A stretch of DNA of 64,000 nt from Arthrobacter sp. ISL-72 (GCF_018613755.1 NZ_JAGGPP010000013.1:279411-343410), one strand, 5' to 3'; positions 43,115 to 53,171 are shown, counted from the stretch's first letter. Numbers and translations: made by a program. The notes: generated by a model not told the origin, from the letters alone.

Positions 43115-44494
43115 GTGGACTTGATTCGACCTGCTTCTCCGCTCCAGGAGGACAACGCACCATCCAAAGCCGCCGCGCAAAGGACCGCGCTGTCCGGAGG
43201 TGCCGCGCTGTCCGGACGTGCCGCGCGGCGCCGGCGCGCCATCGCCGTTGCTGCGGTCATGGCAGCGGGCCTGGTGATGAGCGGATGCGGTGGCGGTGCG
43301 GCCACCCAAGGCGCGGAAAAGGCGGCAGCTGCCGATCCGGCGTCGGGGGATGCTGCCACCGGCAGCATAAACGTCTGCGGCGGCAAGGACGCCTCCGGTA
43401 TTTACAAAGGCACAGCAGAGGCCTTCACTAAGGAGAACGGCAAGGTCACGGCCAAGTACACCGAGATCGGAGCTACCACCGATGAAGCCCGCACGCAGGC
43501 TGTGCAGCGACTCGAGGGCAAGTCCACTGAATGCGATATCTTCGTCACGGACGTCATTTGGACCTCCGAGTTCGCCTCGCAGGGGTGGCTGCTGGACCAG
43601 ACCAAACTCGTTGAGGCCAACAGGGACCGCCTCATCCCGTCCACGGTGGAAACCACCGAATACGACGACAAGTACTGGGCTTCTCCGTTCTTCACCAACG
43701 CGGGACTCGTCTATTACCAGAAGGACAAGGTTGCCAAGCCTGAGACCTGGCAGCAGCTCTATGCGGAAGCAGCCAAGGCCCCCGGCAACGGGTACGTCTA
43801 CCAAGGCAAGCAATACGAGGGCCTGACGGTGAACTTCCTTGAAATGCTGTACAGCGCCGGGGGTGAAGTGCTCAATGACAAGGGCGAGGTCACAATTGAC
43901 TCCCCGCAGACCCGTGAGGTCCTCGACTTCATGAGCAACGGCCTCAGGGACGGCTCGGCGGACCGTGCCGTTTTGACGTACAACGAGGACCCGGCCCGGT
44001 TGGCCTATGAGTCCGGCAACTTTGGCTACCAGCGCAACTGGCCGCATGTGTACCGCCTGCTCAACGCCACGCCGCTGGCGGGCAGTTTCGGCGTAGCGCC
44101 GCTGCCGGCCTGGGAAGGCGGCAAGGCCTCCGGCGTGCTGGGTGGCTGGAACCTGGCGATCTCGGCCCACTCCACGAACCAGGCCGGGGCGGTGGCGTTC
44201 ATTGACTTCGCCACCACTCCGGAATGGCAGAAGCACGTGGCCATGGACTACTCGCAGGCCCCGGTCAATGAGGCCGCCTACTCCGACGCGGCGGTTCTGC
44301 AGAAGATGCCGTTCGCCAAGGAACTGCTCGCCTCGGTGAAAGGTGCCAAGCCCCGCCCGATTTCCCCGGTCTACCCGCAGATCTCCCAGGCGATCTACAA
44401 GAACGTCTACGCCGTCCTCTCCGGCACTGCCTCCACTGAGGACGCCGTGAAGAAGATGGCCGAGGAAATCACCGCAGCCAAGGCGAGCTTCTGA
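43115..44494 (+). CDS. ABC sugar-binding lipoprotein
   Basis: 459 residues from GTG 43115 (AAGGAG 8 nt upstream). Unusually long basic N-region (residues 1-41, containing a tandem TALSGGAALSGRAA) precedes the hydrophobic segment and lipobox VMSGCG (Cys58). The mature part is an MalE-type cluster B fold (GWLLDQTKLVEANRDRLIPS, WASPFFTNAGLVYYQKDKVA KPETWQQL, GGWNLAISAHS). It captures an oligosaccharide for the two permeases that follow. Confidence 0.9.
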   Translation: MDLIRPASPLQEDNAPSKAAAQRTALSGGAALSGRAARRRRAIAVAAVMAAGLVMSGCGGGAATQGAEKAAAADPASGDAATGSINVCGGKDASGIYKGTAEAFTKENGKVTAKYTEIGATTDEARTQAVQRLEGKSTECDIFVTDVIWTSEFASQGWLLDQTKLVEANRDRLIPSTVETTEYDDKYWASPFFTNAGLVYYQKDKVAKPETWQQLYAEAAKAPGNGYVYQGKQYEGLTVNFLEMLYSAGGEVLNDKGEVTIDSPQTREVLDFMSNGLRDGSADRAVLTYNEDPARLAYESGNFGYQRNWPHVYRLLNATPLAGSFGVAPLPAWEGGKASGVLGGWNLAISAHSTNQAGAVAFIDFATTPEWQKHVAMDYSQAPVNEAAYSDAAVLQKMPFAKELLASVKGAKPRPISPVYPQISQAIYKNVYAVLSGTASTEDAVKKMAEEITAAKASF

Positions 44495-44496
44495 TC

Positions 44497-45441
44497 ATGG
44501 CAACCAAGACACTTGCCCCCCGCCGCGGCCCGGTCCGCGGCGGGAACGGCCGCGACCAGGCGGAGCGGCGGCTCGCGGTCCGCATGACCGCTCCGTCCCT
44601 GGTTCTCATGGCTTTGGTGGCGGCGGTTCCCATCGGCTATGCGGCCTGGCTGTCGCTGAACCAGTACAGCGTCCGCACTGCAGGTCTCTCCCGCTTCGTC
44701 GGCTTGGAGAACTACGTCACGGCCCTGAGCAGCCCTGAATGGTGGGCGTCCTTCGGCCAGACCTTCCTATTCGCGGGGCTCTCGGTCTCCCTGGAGCTGG
44801 TGCTCGGCACCGCCATGGCGTTGCTGCTCAACCTAGCGTTCAGGGGCCGCGCACTCCTGCGCACCGTGGTTCTGCTGCCGTACGCCATCGTCACCGTCGT
44901 CAGTGCCATCACCTGGCAAACCATGTTCCAGCCCAACATGGGCCTGGTTACCAACGTCCTCTCAGCCCTAGGGCTGCCGGGCGGCGACGTCGTCTGGCTT
45001 GGAGAGCATGGATACGCGATGACAGTGATCGTCCTGGCCGACGTCTGGAAGACGACGCCGTTCGCGGCCCTCATCATCCTCGCCGGCCTGCAGGTCATCT
45101 CCGCGGAGACCTACGAGGCAGCAGAGCTCGACGGCGCCAGCAAGTGGCAGGCTTTTGTGCACATCACCCTGCCCCTGCTGCGCCCTGCGATCGTCCTCGC
45201 GGCGATCTTCCGCACCATGGATGCCTTGCGTGTCTTCGACTTGCCGTTCGTGCTCACCCGGGGCGCCAACGGTACGGAGTCCATGTCGATGCTGGCCTAC
45301 ACCCAGCTGCGCGAAAACCGGCTGGTGGGCGAAGGTTCGGCGCTGTCGCTCCTGACCTTCCTGACCGTCATGGTGGTCTCCGTTGTCTACATCCGCTTCG
45401 CCGGCGGCAATATCCGCGAAGTCGCCAAGGAGGAACAATGA
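44497..45441 (+). CDS. ABC sugar transporter permease (MalF-type)
   Basis: 314 residues, six membrane helices, with the EAA loop around ETYEAAELDGASKWQAFVHI TLPLLRP that contacts the ATPase. Begins 2 bp after the binding-protein stop. Inner-membrane half of the importer. Confidence 0.92.
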   Translation: MATKTLAPRRGPVRGGNGRDQAERRLAVRMTAPSLVLMALVAAVPIGYAAWLSLNQYSVRTAGLSRFVGLENYVTALSSPEWWASFGQTFLFAGLSVSLELVLGTAMALLLNLAFRGRALLRTVVLLPYAIVTVVSAITWQTMFQPNMGLVTNVLSALGLPGGDVVWLGEHGYAMTVIVLADVWKTTPFAALIILAGLQVISAETYEAAELDGASKWQAFVHITLPLLRPAIVLAAIFRTMDALRVFDLPFVLTRGANGTESMSMLAYTQLRENRLVGEGSALSLLTFLTVMVVSVVYIRFAGGNIREVAKEEQ

Positions 45442-46337
45442 GCACGCTGACTGCAGAGCGCACGACGGCGGCACCCGCCGACCGCCCCCGGGCACCGAAG
45501 CGCCGGCTCCGCGGCGAAGCGAAACTCCACCCGCTCGTATGGGTGTTCGTGCTTGCCGTCATGGGCTTCTCGCTCATACCGTTCTACTGGCTGGTCAACA
45601 CCTCGCTCAAGAAGGGAGCGAGCCTGTCCCAGGGGGAACTCTTCCCGAGCCAGCCCACCTTCGAGAACTATTTGGTGGTCTTCCAGAACGCCGAGTTCCT
45701 CCTGGCCTTGCGCAATTCGGTGATCATCGCCGTCGTCACCACCACGGTGGCGCTGGTATTTGCCTCCTTCGCCGCCTATGCCCTGGCCCGGCTCAAGATG
45801 CGCCGCAAGGCGATGATCCTGACGCTGATCCTCTCGGTCACCACGTTCCCGGCCATCGCCATCGCTGCCCCCCTGTTCTCGATCTGGCGCGAAATCGGCC
45901 TGTACGACATGCTCCTGGGCCTCATTATCCCGAAGCTGACTTTCGCATTGCCGCTGGCGATCTACACGCTGACTTCCTTCTTCAAGGAGATTCCGCGTGA
46001 GCTCGAGGAATCCGCGTACATGGACGGCGCCACGCCGTTCACCACCTTCCGCAAGGTCATCCTGCCGCTGGCGGTCCCGGGGCTCGCCACCACCGCGATC
46101 CTGGTGTTCATCTCGGTGTGGAACGAATTCCTCCTTGCCGTCACCCTGACCACCTCGCCGGAGGCCCGCCCGGTCCCGGTCGCGATTGCGTTCTTCAGCG
46201 GAACCAGCGAATTCGACCAGCCATTGGGCACCATCAGTGCCGCGTCGGTGATCATCACCGTCCCGCTCGTCATCCTCGTGCTCGTATGCCAGAAGCGCAT
46301 CGTGTCCGGGATGACGGCCGGCGCCGTCAAAGGCTAA
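45438..46337 (+). CDS. ABC sugar transporter permease (MalG-type)
   Basis: 299 residues from ATG 45438 (ATGA overlap with the previous gene; AAGGAGG upstream). EAA loop ELEESAYMDGATPFTTFRKV ILPLAVPG and C-terminal helices are typical of carbohydrate uptake 1 family. No ATPase gene is in the operon, so a shared MsiK-type ATPase encoded elsewhere is likely, as is common in actinobacteria. Confidence 0.92.
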   Translation: MSTLTAERTTAAPADRPRAPKRRLRGEAKLHPLVWVFVLAVMGFSLIPFYWLVNTSLKKGASLSQGELFPSQPTFENYLVVFQNAEFLLALRNSVIIAVVTTTVALVFASFAAYALARLKMRRKAMILTLILSVTTFPAIAIAAPLFSIWREIGLYDMLLGLIIPKLTFALPLAIYTLTSFFKEIPRELEESAYMDGATPFTTFRKVILPLAVPGLATTAILVFISVWNEFLLAVTLTTSPEARPVPVAIAFFSGTSEFDQPLGTISAASVIITVPLVILVLVCQKRIVSGMTAGAVKG

Positions 46338-46408
46338 GCCGCCCGCCACCACGGCATCCACACCCACCCACGCACTCCAACGACAATCACAGAAAGAACA
46401 GGAACAAC

Positions 46409-47512
46409 GTGACCATTCAGCAGCAGGCCCCGTCCGCAACCCTCAAGGTGGGGGTGGTGGGCATCGGCTGGGCCGGCCAGCAGCACCTCAAGGCCTACAG
46501 CAACATCGAGGGCGTCGAAATTGTCGCCGTCGCCGGCATGGAAGAACACCTCCTTGCCCAGATGACGGCGGAATACGGTATTCCGCACGCCTTCGCCCGC
46601 TGGGAAGACCTGATTCAACTTGAAGGACTCGACGCCGTCAGCGTGGCAGTCCCCACGTTCCTGCACGCCCCGATTTCCATTGCAGCCCTGGAACGCGGAC
46701 TGCACGTGCTGAGTGAAAAGCCACTGGCCCGCAACGGCAAGGAGGGCAAGGAAATGGTGGATGCTGCCCGCAAGGCCGGCCGGGTCCTGGACGTCGCCTT
46801 CAACCACCGCCGCCGCGGTGACATCCAGGCCCTCAAGCAAGTCATCGATGACGGCACTCTGGGCCGGCCGTATTACGCAAAGGCGTCCTGGCTCCGCCGC
46901 CAGGGCATCCCGATGCTCGGCAGCTGGTTCACCAACCCCGAACTCGCCGGCGGTGGTCCGCTGGCAGATATAGGCGTCCACGTCCTGGACTATGCTCTGC
47001 ACCTCCTGGGCGAACCGAAGGTCCTGGCGGTCTCGGCGTCGACGCATTCCGAGCTCGGCCCGCGCGGCCTTGGCGGCAACGCCCGCTACACCGCGACGAG
47101 CTCCAGCCACAAGTTCGAGGTGGAAGACTTCGCGTCCGCGTTCATCCGTCTGGAGGGCGGCGGGACCCTCATCCTGGAAGCCGGGTGGGCCAGCTACCGT
47201 GACGCGCGTGACCTGATCGACTTCACCGTCTACGGCACCGACGGCGGAGCGGAACTGCGCGCTGTCGGCGCTTCCGAGAACCCGGTGGCGGAGGTGCGCA
47301 TCTTCGCAGATAAGGACGGCAAGAACGCCGACTTCGAGGTGGTGGCCGAACCCGGCCGTGCCCACCAGGCCGTCGTCGACGACTTCATCGCCGCTGTGCG
47401 CGGCGGCGAGACTGTCTGGGGAATCCACGACGGATCCCTAGCCTTGACCCGGGCCCTGGTGCTCGATGCCTGCTACAAGTCCGCCCTCGAACAGCGTGAA
47501 GTGGTGCTCTGA
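46409..47512 (+). CDS. Gfo/Idh/MocA-family sugar dehydrogenase 1 (ThuB-like)
   Basis: 367 residues from GTG 46409 (AGGA upstream). Rossmann motif [17 protein letters not shown] at the N-terminus, [11 protein letters not shown] with the catalytic Lys, and [20 protein letters not shown] in the catalytic domain. NAD(P)-dependent oxidoreductase acting on a sugar hydroxyl. Beside a ThuA-like gene, so a role in 3-keto-sugar formation or reduction is likely. Confidence 0.88.
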   Translation: MTIQQQAPSATLKVGVVGIGWAGQQHLKAYSNIEGVEIVAVAGMEEHLLAQMTAEYGIPHAFARWEDLIQLEGLDAVSVAVPTFLHAPISIAALERGLHVLSEKPLARNGKEGKEMVDAARKAGRVLDVAFNHRRRGDIQALKQVIDDGTLGRPYYAKASWLRRQGIPMLGSWFTNPELAGGGPLADIGVHVLDYALHLLGEPKVLAVSASTHSELGPRGLGGNARYTATSSSHKFEVEDFASAFIRLEGGGTLILEAGWASYRDARDLIDFTVYGTDGGAELRAVGASENPVAEVRIFADKDGKNADFEVVAEPGRAHQAVVDDFIAAVRGGETVWGIHDGSLALTRALVLDACYKSALEQREVVL

Positions 47513-47513
47513 T

Positions 47514-48257
47514 ATGTCTGACAAGAAACTGAAGGTAGTCGTCTGGAACGAGGGCGTCCACGAGGCCCGCAATGAGCCCGAGACCATGGCCGAGATGTAC
47601 CCGGAAGGCATCCACGGCGCCATAGCCGCGGGGCTCCGGGCCTACTACCCGGACTCCGAAATCTCCACGGCCACCCTGGCCGACCCGGAGCACGGGCTCT
47701 CCGAGGAAGTCCTCGCGCGCACCGACGTGCTGCTGTGGTGGGGGCACATCGCGCACCAGGAAGTCAGCGACGAAGTGGTGGAACGCGTTCAGCGCCACGT
47801 ACTCGGCGGGATGGGCCTGGTGGTGCTGCACTCCGGGCACTTCGCGAAGATCTTCACCAAACTGCTTGGCACTACCTGCTCACTGAAGTGGCGCAACGAG
47901 GGTGAACGCGAACTCGTGTGGACGGTCAAGCCTTCCCACCCGATCGCGGCCGGCATCGAAAGCCCCATCGTCATCCCCAAGCAGGAAATGTATGGGGAAC
48001 TGTTCGACATCCCGGAGCCCGATGACCTGATCTTCATCAGCTCCTTCGCCGGCGGCGAAGTGTTCCGCTCCGGCGTGACGTTCTCCAGGGGCAAGGGCCG
48101 GATTTTCTACTTCAGCCCCGGCGACCAGGAATACCCGGTCTACCACCAGCCGCAGATCCGGAAGGTCATCGCAAACGGCGTTGGCTGGGTGGCGCAGCCG
48201 GAACAGTTCCGGGAAGCGCCGGAGGTCTCCAACCCTGCCCGGGGTTGGTTCGAGTAG
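47514..48257 (+). CDS. thuA: ThuA-like domain protein
   Basis: 247 residues. [31 protein letters not shown] opening and [22 protein letters not shown] are ThuA (trehalose utilisation, glutamine amidotransferase-like fold) signatures; C-terminal [20 protein letters not shown]. In Sinorhizobium ThuA works with the dehydrogenase ThuB on 3-keto disaccharides. Starts 2 nt after the preceding stop. Confidence 0.88.
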   Translation: MSDKKLKVVVWNEGVHEARNEPETMAEMYPEGIHGAIAAGLRAYYPDSEISTATLADPEHGLSEEVLARTDVLLWWGHIAHQEVSDEVVERVQRHVLGGMGLVVLHSGHFAKIFTKLLGTTCSLKWRNEGERELVWTVKPSHPIAAGIESPIVIPKQEMYGELFDIPEPDDLIFISSFAGGEVFRSGVTFSRGKGRIFYFSPGDQEYPVYHQPQIRKVIANGVGWVAQPEQFREAPEVSNPARGWFE

Positions 48258-48315
48258 GCCTAGCGCCCTTTCGTCAACCCGCATTACCCGTCCGCCAACT
48301 TCGAGGAACCAGAAC

Positions 48316-49548
48316 ATGACCACCCCTGCACACCCGTCTGACCTCATGCCTTCCCCGCAGGTTTCGCGCCCCCTGGGCGTGGCGTTGATCGGCTATGCCT
48401 TTATGGGGAAGGCCCACTCGAATGCGTGGCGGAATGTGGCCAGCTTCTTCGATGTCCCGGCCTTCGAACAGAAAGTGCTCGTGGGCCGGGATTCCGGGCA
48501 GGTGGCGGCCGCTGCCGCTAAGTACGGCTGGGCCGCGTCCGCGACCGACTGGCGCTCCGTTCTGGAGCGCGACGACATCGACATCGTGGACATCTGCGCC
48601 CCGGGCTGGATGCATGCCGAGATTGCCATCGCCGCGTTGGAGGCCGGCAAACACGTGCTGGTGGAGAAGCCGCTGGCCAACACCCTGGCCGAGGCCGAAG
48701 CCATGACGGCGGCCGCCGCAACGGCACGCGAACGCGGCGTGCAGTCCATGATCGGCTTCAACTACCGCCGCGTCCCCGCGTTGGCGCTGGCCCGCGAGCT
48801 GATCTCCGAGGGCCGGCTCGGCACCATCCGGCACATCCGCGCCGCCTACCTCCAGGACTGGCTCTCCAACGCCGAATCACCCATGACCTGGCGGTTGCGC
48901 AAGGAAACGGCCGGTTCCGGTGCTCTGGGTGACATCGCTTCCCACGCCATCGACCAGATCCATTATCTGACGGGTCAAACCATTCTTGAGGCGTCGGGGG
49001 TGCTGAAGACATTCGTCACACAGCGCCCCGGCCCGAGCGGTTTGGAGGAGGTCACGGTAGATGACGCGGCATGGGCGACCTTCTGGCTCACCGGTGGTAT
49101 GGGCGCCTCAGTGGAAGCGTCACGCGTGGCCACCGGTCGGAAGAACAGCCTCAAGGTTGAGGTCTACGGGACGGAAGGGGCCTTGACCTTTGACCTCGAG
49201 AGTCTGAACGAACTGAATTTCCTGGATGCCACGGCGCTGGTCCGGGAGCAGGGCTTCCGGCGGATCCTCGTGAACGAACCGGAACACCCCTATCTGGAGG
49301 CGTGGTGGCCGCAAGGGCACATCATCGGCTGGGAACACACCTTCACCCACCAGATCCGGGACTTCCTGCTGGCGATCGACGGCGGAACCCCGCCGTCGCC
49401 GTCGTTCGAAGAGGGACTGGCCGTACAGCGGGTCCTGGCTGCCGTCGAAGAATCTGCCAACAACAAGAGCACCGTTACGCGGGTGGACCAGATGACGTTC
49501 GACTTCCGGCCCTCTCCCGGTGATCCCAAGGAGTTTTTGTCCAGATAA
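48316..49548 (+). CDS. Gfo/Idh/MocA-family sugar dehydrogenase 2
   Basis: 410 residues from ATG 48316. LGVALIGYAFMGKAHSNAWR Rossmann start, EKPLANTLAEAEAM with the catalytic Lys and GALGDIASHAIDQIHYLTG. Longer than the first dehydrogenase and in a different subgroup (C-terminal WWPQGHIIGWEHTFTHQIRD). Last gene of the LacI-controlled operon. Its last six codons and stop lie inside the left arm of a long inverted repeat. Confidence 0.88.
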   Translation: MTTPAHPSDLMPSPQVSRPLGVALIGYAFMGKAHSNAWRNVASFFDVPAFEQKVLVGRDSGQVAAAAAKYGWAASATDWRSVLERDDIDIVDICAPGWMHAEIAIAALEAGKHVLVEKPLANTLAEAEAMTAAAATARERGVQSMIGFNYRRVPALALARELISEGRLGTIRHIRAAYLQDWLSNAESPMTWRLRKETAGSGALGDIASHAIDQIHYLTGQTILEASGVLKTFVTQRPGPSGLEEVTVDDAAWATFWLTGGMGASVEASRVATGRKNSLKVEVYGTEGALTFDLESLNELNFLDATALVREQGFRRILVNEPEHPYLEAWWPQGHIIGWEHTFTHQIRDFLLAIDGGTPPSPSFEEGLAVQRVLAAVEESANNKSTVTRVDQMTFDFRPSPGDPKEFLSR

Positions 49549-49594
49549 CGCGAGCAAAAGTGCCTTTTGCCGACGTTATCTGGACAAAAACTCC
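49530..49594. repeat. Long inverted repeat overlapping the operon end
   Basis: Perfect 21-bp arms (49530-49550 and 49574-49594; left arm begins GGAGTTTTTGTCCAGAT) with an inner GCAAAA / TTTTGC pair, so the whole folds into one long stem. The T5 run lies in the left arm, within the codons KEFLSR. It probably ends transcription but looks more like a mobile repeat than a usual terminator. Confidence 0.75.
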
Positions 49595-49723
49595 GGCTTG
49601 CCGCCGACTTCGGAGAACGCCCCGCCGGTCGACGTACTCCGCCGCGAGCGGGGATCCGGCTTCAATGGCGAGTTCCGCGGAATCGTACGCCGCAGCCGTT
49701 GGTAGCCCCGAAGGCGGCTCGGC

Positions 49724-50116
49724 TCAGAGAACGGCTGGCCGGGCAGCCGGTCGGTCAGCCGCCCCTGAAGTCGAAGTCGTAACGTCGAAGAGAAGCGACG
49801 CGGGGAGGGGGCCCTGCAGCATTTCAGCCGTGATGCCGTGAACTTCCTGGAGTTTCTCCTTTAACCACACATCGTAGGGATCGTTTGAAGCGGCGAGCCC
49901 ATGGAAGGCCTTAGCGAGATCTTCGGCTTCCTGGTACATGGCCACAAAATCCCCCTGCGGCGTCTGCATGTGGCTGGCCACTTCCCGGGTCAGGCCCAGG
50001 CGCTCATGGGAGCGCCGGTATTCCTCTTTGCCCGGGCCGTTTATCTCCTCGATGAGTGCCTTCCACTCGTCCAGCTTTCCCGGCAGAATCGGCACAAACC
50101 ACGTAATGCATTCCAT
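49724..50116 (-). CDS. DUF6176-like small protein
   Basis: 130 residues, MECITWFVPILPGKLDEWKA then LIEEINGPGKEEYRRSHERL GLTREVASHMQTPQGDFVAM. This resembles ferredoxin-like alpha-beta barrel proteins of the DUF6176 / monooxygenase-like type. The last 20 residues (TTSTSGAADRPAARPAVL) look non-conserved. Function unknown. Confidence 0.65.
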   Translation of the reverse strand: MECITWFVPILPGKLDEWKALIEEINGPGKEEYRRSHERLGLTREVASHMQTPQGDFVAMYQEAEDLAKAFHGLAASNDPYDVWLKEKLQEVHGITAEMLQGPLPASLLFDVTTSTSGAADRPAARPAVL

Positions 50117-50197
50117 GAAGCTGCATAGTAGTCCTGCAGCAAGCGGCGGTATAGAGCCTTCGGCAAGTGGGGCGGTCGATGCGGCCGGACGTCTAAA

Positions 50198-50503
50198 TCA
50201 GCTGGCAAGCTCCAAGACCAGTTCCACATCCACTTCGTCACCGGCCCGAATGCCCGCCGCGGTCCGGACGCTCTTCTTGACCGGCAGGAGGTACGAGTTG
50301 CTCTTGCTGTCCGGAAAGATCGACGTGGACCAGCGCTGCCCGGCGATCAACGCCGTGACCTTCACCGAGCCGAATCCCTTGCGGAACGGAGCCGCCTCGT
50401 CCCTGATCTCATCCGCCAGGTCCTGCGGCAGCGTGATGAAATGCCACCCGGCTTCCTCCGGATAGTGCCACAGCTCCCCCTGGAACGAGTACGACGTCGT
50501 CAC
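50198..50503 (-). CDS. DUF1905 domain protein
   Basis: 101 residues, YSFQGELWHYPEEAGWHFIT LPQDLADEIRDEA and IPVKKSVRTAAGIRAGDEVD-like end are typical DUF1905 (small beta-barrel, function unknown). Complete at family length. 81 bp from the DUF6176-like gene on the same strand. Confidence 0.85.
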   Translation of the reverse strand: MTTSYSFQGELWHYPEEAGWHFITLPQDLADEIRDEAAPFRKGFGSVKVTALIAGQRWSTSIFPDSKSNSYLLPVKKSVRTAAGIRAGDEVDVELVLELAS

Positions 50504-50526
50504 TCACCGAGTATGGCAGGCGCCGG

Positions 50527-50567
50527 CTGGGCCCGTTGGTTTCGCTGCCAACGGGCCCAGCTTTGTT
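50527..50567 (+). terminator. Hairpin with T-rich tail, plus orientation
   Basis: Perfect 13-bp stem CTGGGCCCGTTGG / CCAACGGGCCCAG, 8-nt loop, followed by CTTTGTT. Both neighbouring genes are on the minus strand, so its orientation does not fit either; see findings. Confidence 0.6.
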
Positions 50568-50645
50568 CAGCCCGAGTGTCCTTAGGGTGTTATTCATTAA
50601 TTAAAAGCACGTGGTCCCCGGGAAATTTGTTACTGAAAAGCAGGA

Positions 50646-51137
50646 TCAGTCGAGAGCGGCGCAAATATCGATCACTTGGCCGTTTCCACTGAAGACCCTT
50701 ACTTCCTCGAAGTTGGTGTTGATCGCATAGTTGAATTCACCAATGAGCACAAACAAGCCCGGGCGGGCGGACTCGAAGTTCACAACGATATTCCTGCCGG
50801 TCACCACAGTTTCGATGGTGTCGACATCGGTATTAGGCACATCCACCAGCGTCTCCCGCCGTACACCCGTGATGACGTAGCTTACGCTCGCGTCAGTACC
50901 TTCGTTGACCAGGGTGATCTTCTGTCCTGGCGAGGTGATGATGGTTCGTCCAGTGGGGGATTTGATCACTTTGGTCTTGCCCGTGAGGGTATAGGAGATC
51001 GGGAAGCCGCAAACGCTTGCCGGGAGGCTGCCGTTCTCTGTGAAAGCGGTGGGTGGTCCGCTCGGCGCCGCGGTCGCGGGCGTTGCCGCGGCGACGATGG
51101 CTGCCAGAAGACACACTGGGGTAAGGAACCTTTTCAT
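50646..51137 (-). CDS. Secreted protein of unknown function
   Basis: 163 residues with a clear signal peptide (MKRFLTPVCLLAAIVAAATP ATAA|P). The mature part is beta-rich (ISYTLTGKTKVIKSPTGRTI, TIETVVTGRNIVVNFESARP GLFVLIG) with a few Cys at the ends (ASVCGFP, IDICAALD) that could pair. No family recognised. AGGAG upstream of the ATG. Confidence 0.75.
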   Translation of the reverse strand: MKRFLTPVCLLAAIVAAATPATAAPSGPPTAFTENGSLPASVCGFPISYTLTGKTKVIKSPTGRTIITSPGQKITLVNEGTDASVSYVITGVRRETLVDVPNTDVDTIETVVTGRNIVVNFESARPGLFVLIGEFNYAINTNFEEVRVFSGNGQVIDICAALD

Positions 51138-51529
51138 GAGGAACTCCTCAAAAGTGTTGGTGGCGCATCTAAGTGCCTGTCAGCTAAATGCGCGCATTCC
51201 ACATCGGATATTCAAGGGAGGCGACTTTCTCACTAGGAGAATGACGCGAATGAGTACCCCCCGCGGGCAGTGCACTGCACCAATTCGCTCATTAGTCCTT
51301 ACTCGAAAGTAAGGGGCAACTCTCGGCATCGGAATTTTTAGGGATGCGTCGTAGCAGGATATTAGCGGCTGGCCCGTGCATTTGTGAAGGGAATTGATTT
51401 AATTTCTCCGATATCTTTTGAACTGGCTTGAGCCACCAAGGTAGATTTCAAGATTCCCCGGTCGCCACCCTCAAGCACCGTTCACACCGCCGCCACCGCC
51501 GGTTTACCCGCGCCGTACACGCTGACCGC
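51138..51529. other. Divergent spacer, AT-rich
   Basis: 392 bp between the secreted protein and the PhoD gene. Noticeably AT-richer than its surroundings (for example 51320-51425), but no gene or clear operator seen. An open frame from 51428 extends into PhoD without a ribosome site. Confidence 0.4.
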
Positions 51530-53171
51530 ATGACTGCTTTCACCCGCCGAAATGTCCTCAAAGGGGCGCTGGCCGCGGCCGGTGCTGCCGCCGTCGTGCC
51601 CGCCACCACGGGGACGGCAAGCGCTGCCCGGCCGTCCGCCATCCCGCTGGTCCGCCACCGCCTGACGATCCCGTCCGGCATCGCCACCGGCGATGTCACC
51701 GCCGATTCAGGCGTCCTGTGGTCCCGCGCGTCGGGCCCGGGCCGGCTGGCGGCCAGCCTGCTCGCCGTCGACGACGACGGATCCCCGCTCAGCGGCGGCC
51801 GCGCCTTCCAGCGGGTGCTGCGGGGGAGCGCCGCCAGCGAAGCCACCGACTTCACCGCCCGGATCAACGCCGAGCAGCTCCCGGCCGGCACCCGCTTCGC
51901 CCTCACCCTGCACTTCGAGGACGCCGAAGGCAACGCCGGCGAAACCGCGCAGGGCTCCTTCAACACCGCCCCCGGTTCGCCCGCAAACGGAACCGGACTG
52001 CAGCGGCCGGGCACCGCGCCAACAGAGCTTCGTCTGGACCGGCGACACCGCCGGCCAGGGCTGGGGCATCAACGAGGAGATCGGCGGCATGCGCGGCTAC
52101 GCGGCCATGCACGCCACCAAGCCGGACTTCTTTATCCACTCCGGCGACACCATCTACGCCGACGGGCCCATCGCCGCCCAGGTCACCGAGCCCGACGGGC
52201 AAATCTGGCGCAACATCGTCACCGAGGAGGTCTCCAAGGTGGCTGAAACCCTCGAAGAGTACCGCGGCCGGCACCGCTACAACCTCATGGACCGCAACAT
52301 CCGCGCGCTGTACGCGGAGGTGCCGGTGATCGCCCAGTGGGACGACCACGAAACCACCAACAACTGGTACCCCGGCGAGATCCTCACCGATCCCCGCTAC
52401 TCCGAACGACGCGTGGACGTCCTCGCCGCCCGCGGCCGCCAGGCCTGGCAGGAATACCAGCCCGTCTCCGGCCTCAGCACCCGGATCGGCGACGGCAGCA
52501 CCGGCTTCGAACCCGCCCGCATCTACCGCAAAATCTCACGCGGCCCCCAGCTGGACGTCTTCTGCCTGGACATGCGCACCTTCAAGGACCCCAACACCGA
52601 CGGCAAGGAAACGCACCTCACCCATATCCTTGGCCAGGAGCAGGCCGACTGGCTCATCCGTGAAGTCAGCAAGTCCAGGGCCACCTGGAAGGCCATCTCC
52701 GCGGACCTCCCGCTCGGACTGATCGTCCCCGACGGCCCGGTGAACCAGGAATCCCTGTCCAACCGCGACGACGGCGCACCCCTGGGCAAGGAGCTCGAGA
52801 TCGCCGGGGTGCTATCCGCGTTCAAGCGCAACCGGGTTAAAAACGTGGTGTGGCTCACGGCCGACGTCCACTACTGCGCCGCCCACCACTACTCGCCGGA
52901 GCGCGCCAGCTTCACCGACTTCGACCCGTTCTGGGAATTCGTGGCCGGCCCCATCAACGCCGGCAGCTTCGGCCCCGGTGAATTGGACGGCACCTTCGGC
53001 CCCGAGCGGGCCTTCTTCAAGACCGGCGCCTACGCCAACCAGTCCCCGCGCACCGGCGAGAACCAGTTCTTCGGCCACGTGGACCTCGGCGAGGACGACG
53101 TCTTCACCGTCAGCCTCCGCAACGCCAACGGCACCGTCCTGTGGAGCAAGGACCTACACCCGGAGCGGTAG
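51530..53171 (+). pseudogene. phoD: PhoD-type alkaline phosphatase, frameshifted
   Basis: From ATG 51530: Tat signal FTRRNVLKGALAAAGAAAVV, then the PhoD N-domain (IPSGIATGDVTADSGVLWSR ASGPG) to about 52000. The frame then shifts by +1 near RPGTAP; the remaining domain is open in the next frame: SFVWTGDTAGQGWGINEEIG, DFFIHSGDTIYADG, QWDDHETTNNW, TADVHYCAAHHYSP, ending HPER. Metal-binding Asp/His motifs are all present. PhoD enzymes are exported phosphodiesterases/phosphatases for phosphate scavenging. One inserted base (or two lost) at 51985-52020 explains the break; sequence error is possible. Confidence 0.82.

Noticed and set aside
50441..50692. Small plus-strand open frame ending near the orphan hairpin
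   Set aside because: It is antisense to the DUF1905 gene and secreted gene ends, with no ribosome site or family likeness. The transcript question remains, but not as a protein.
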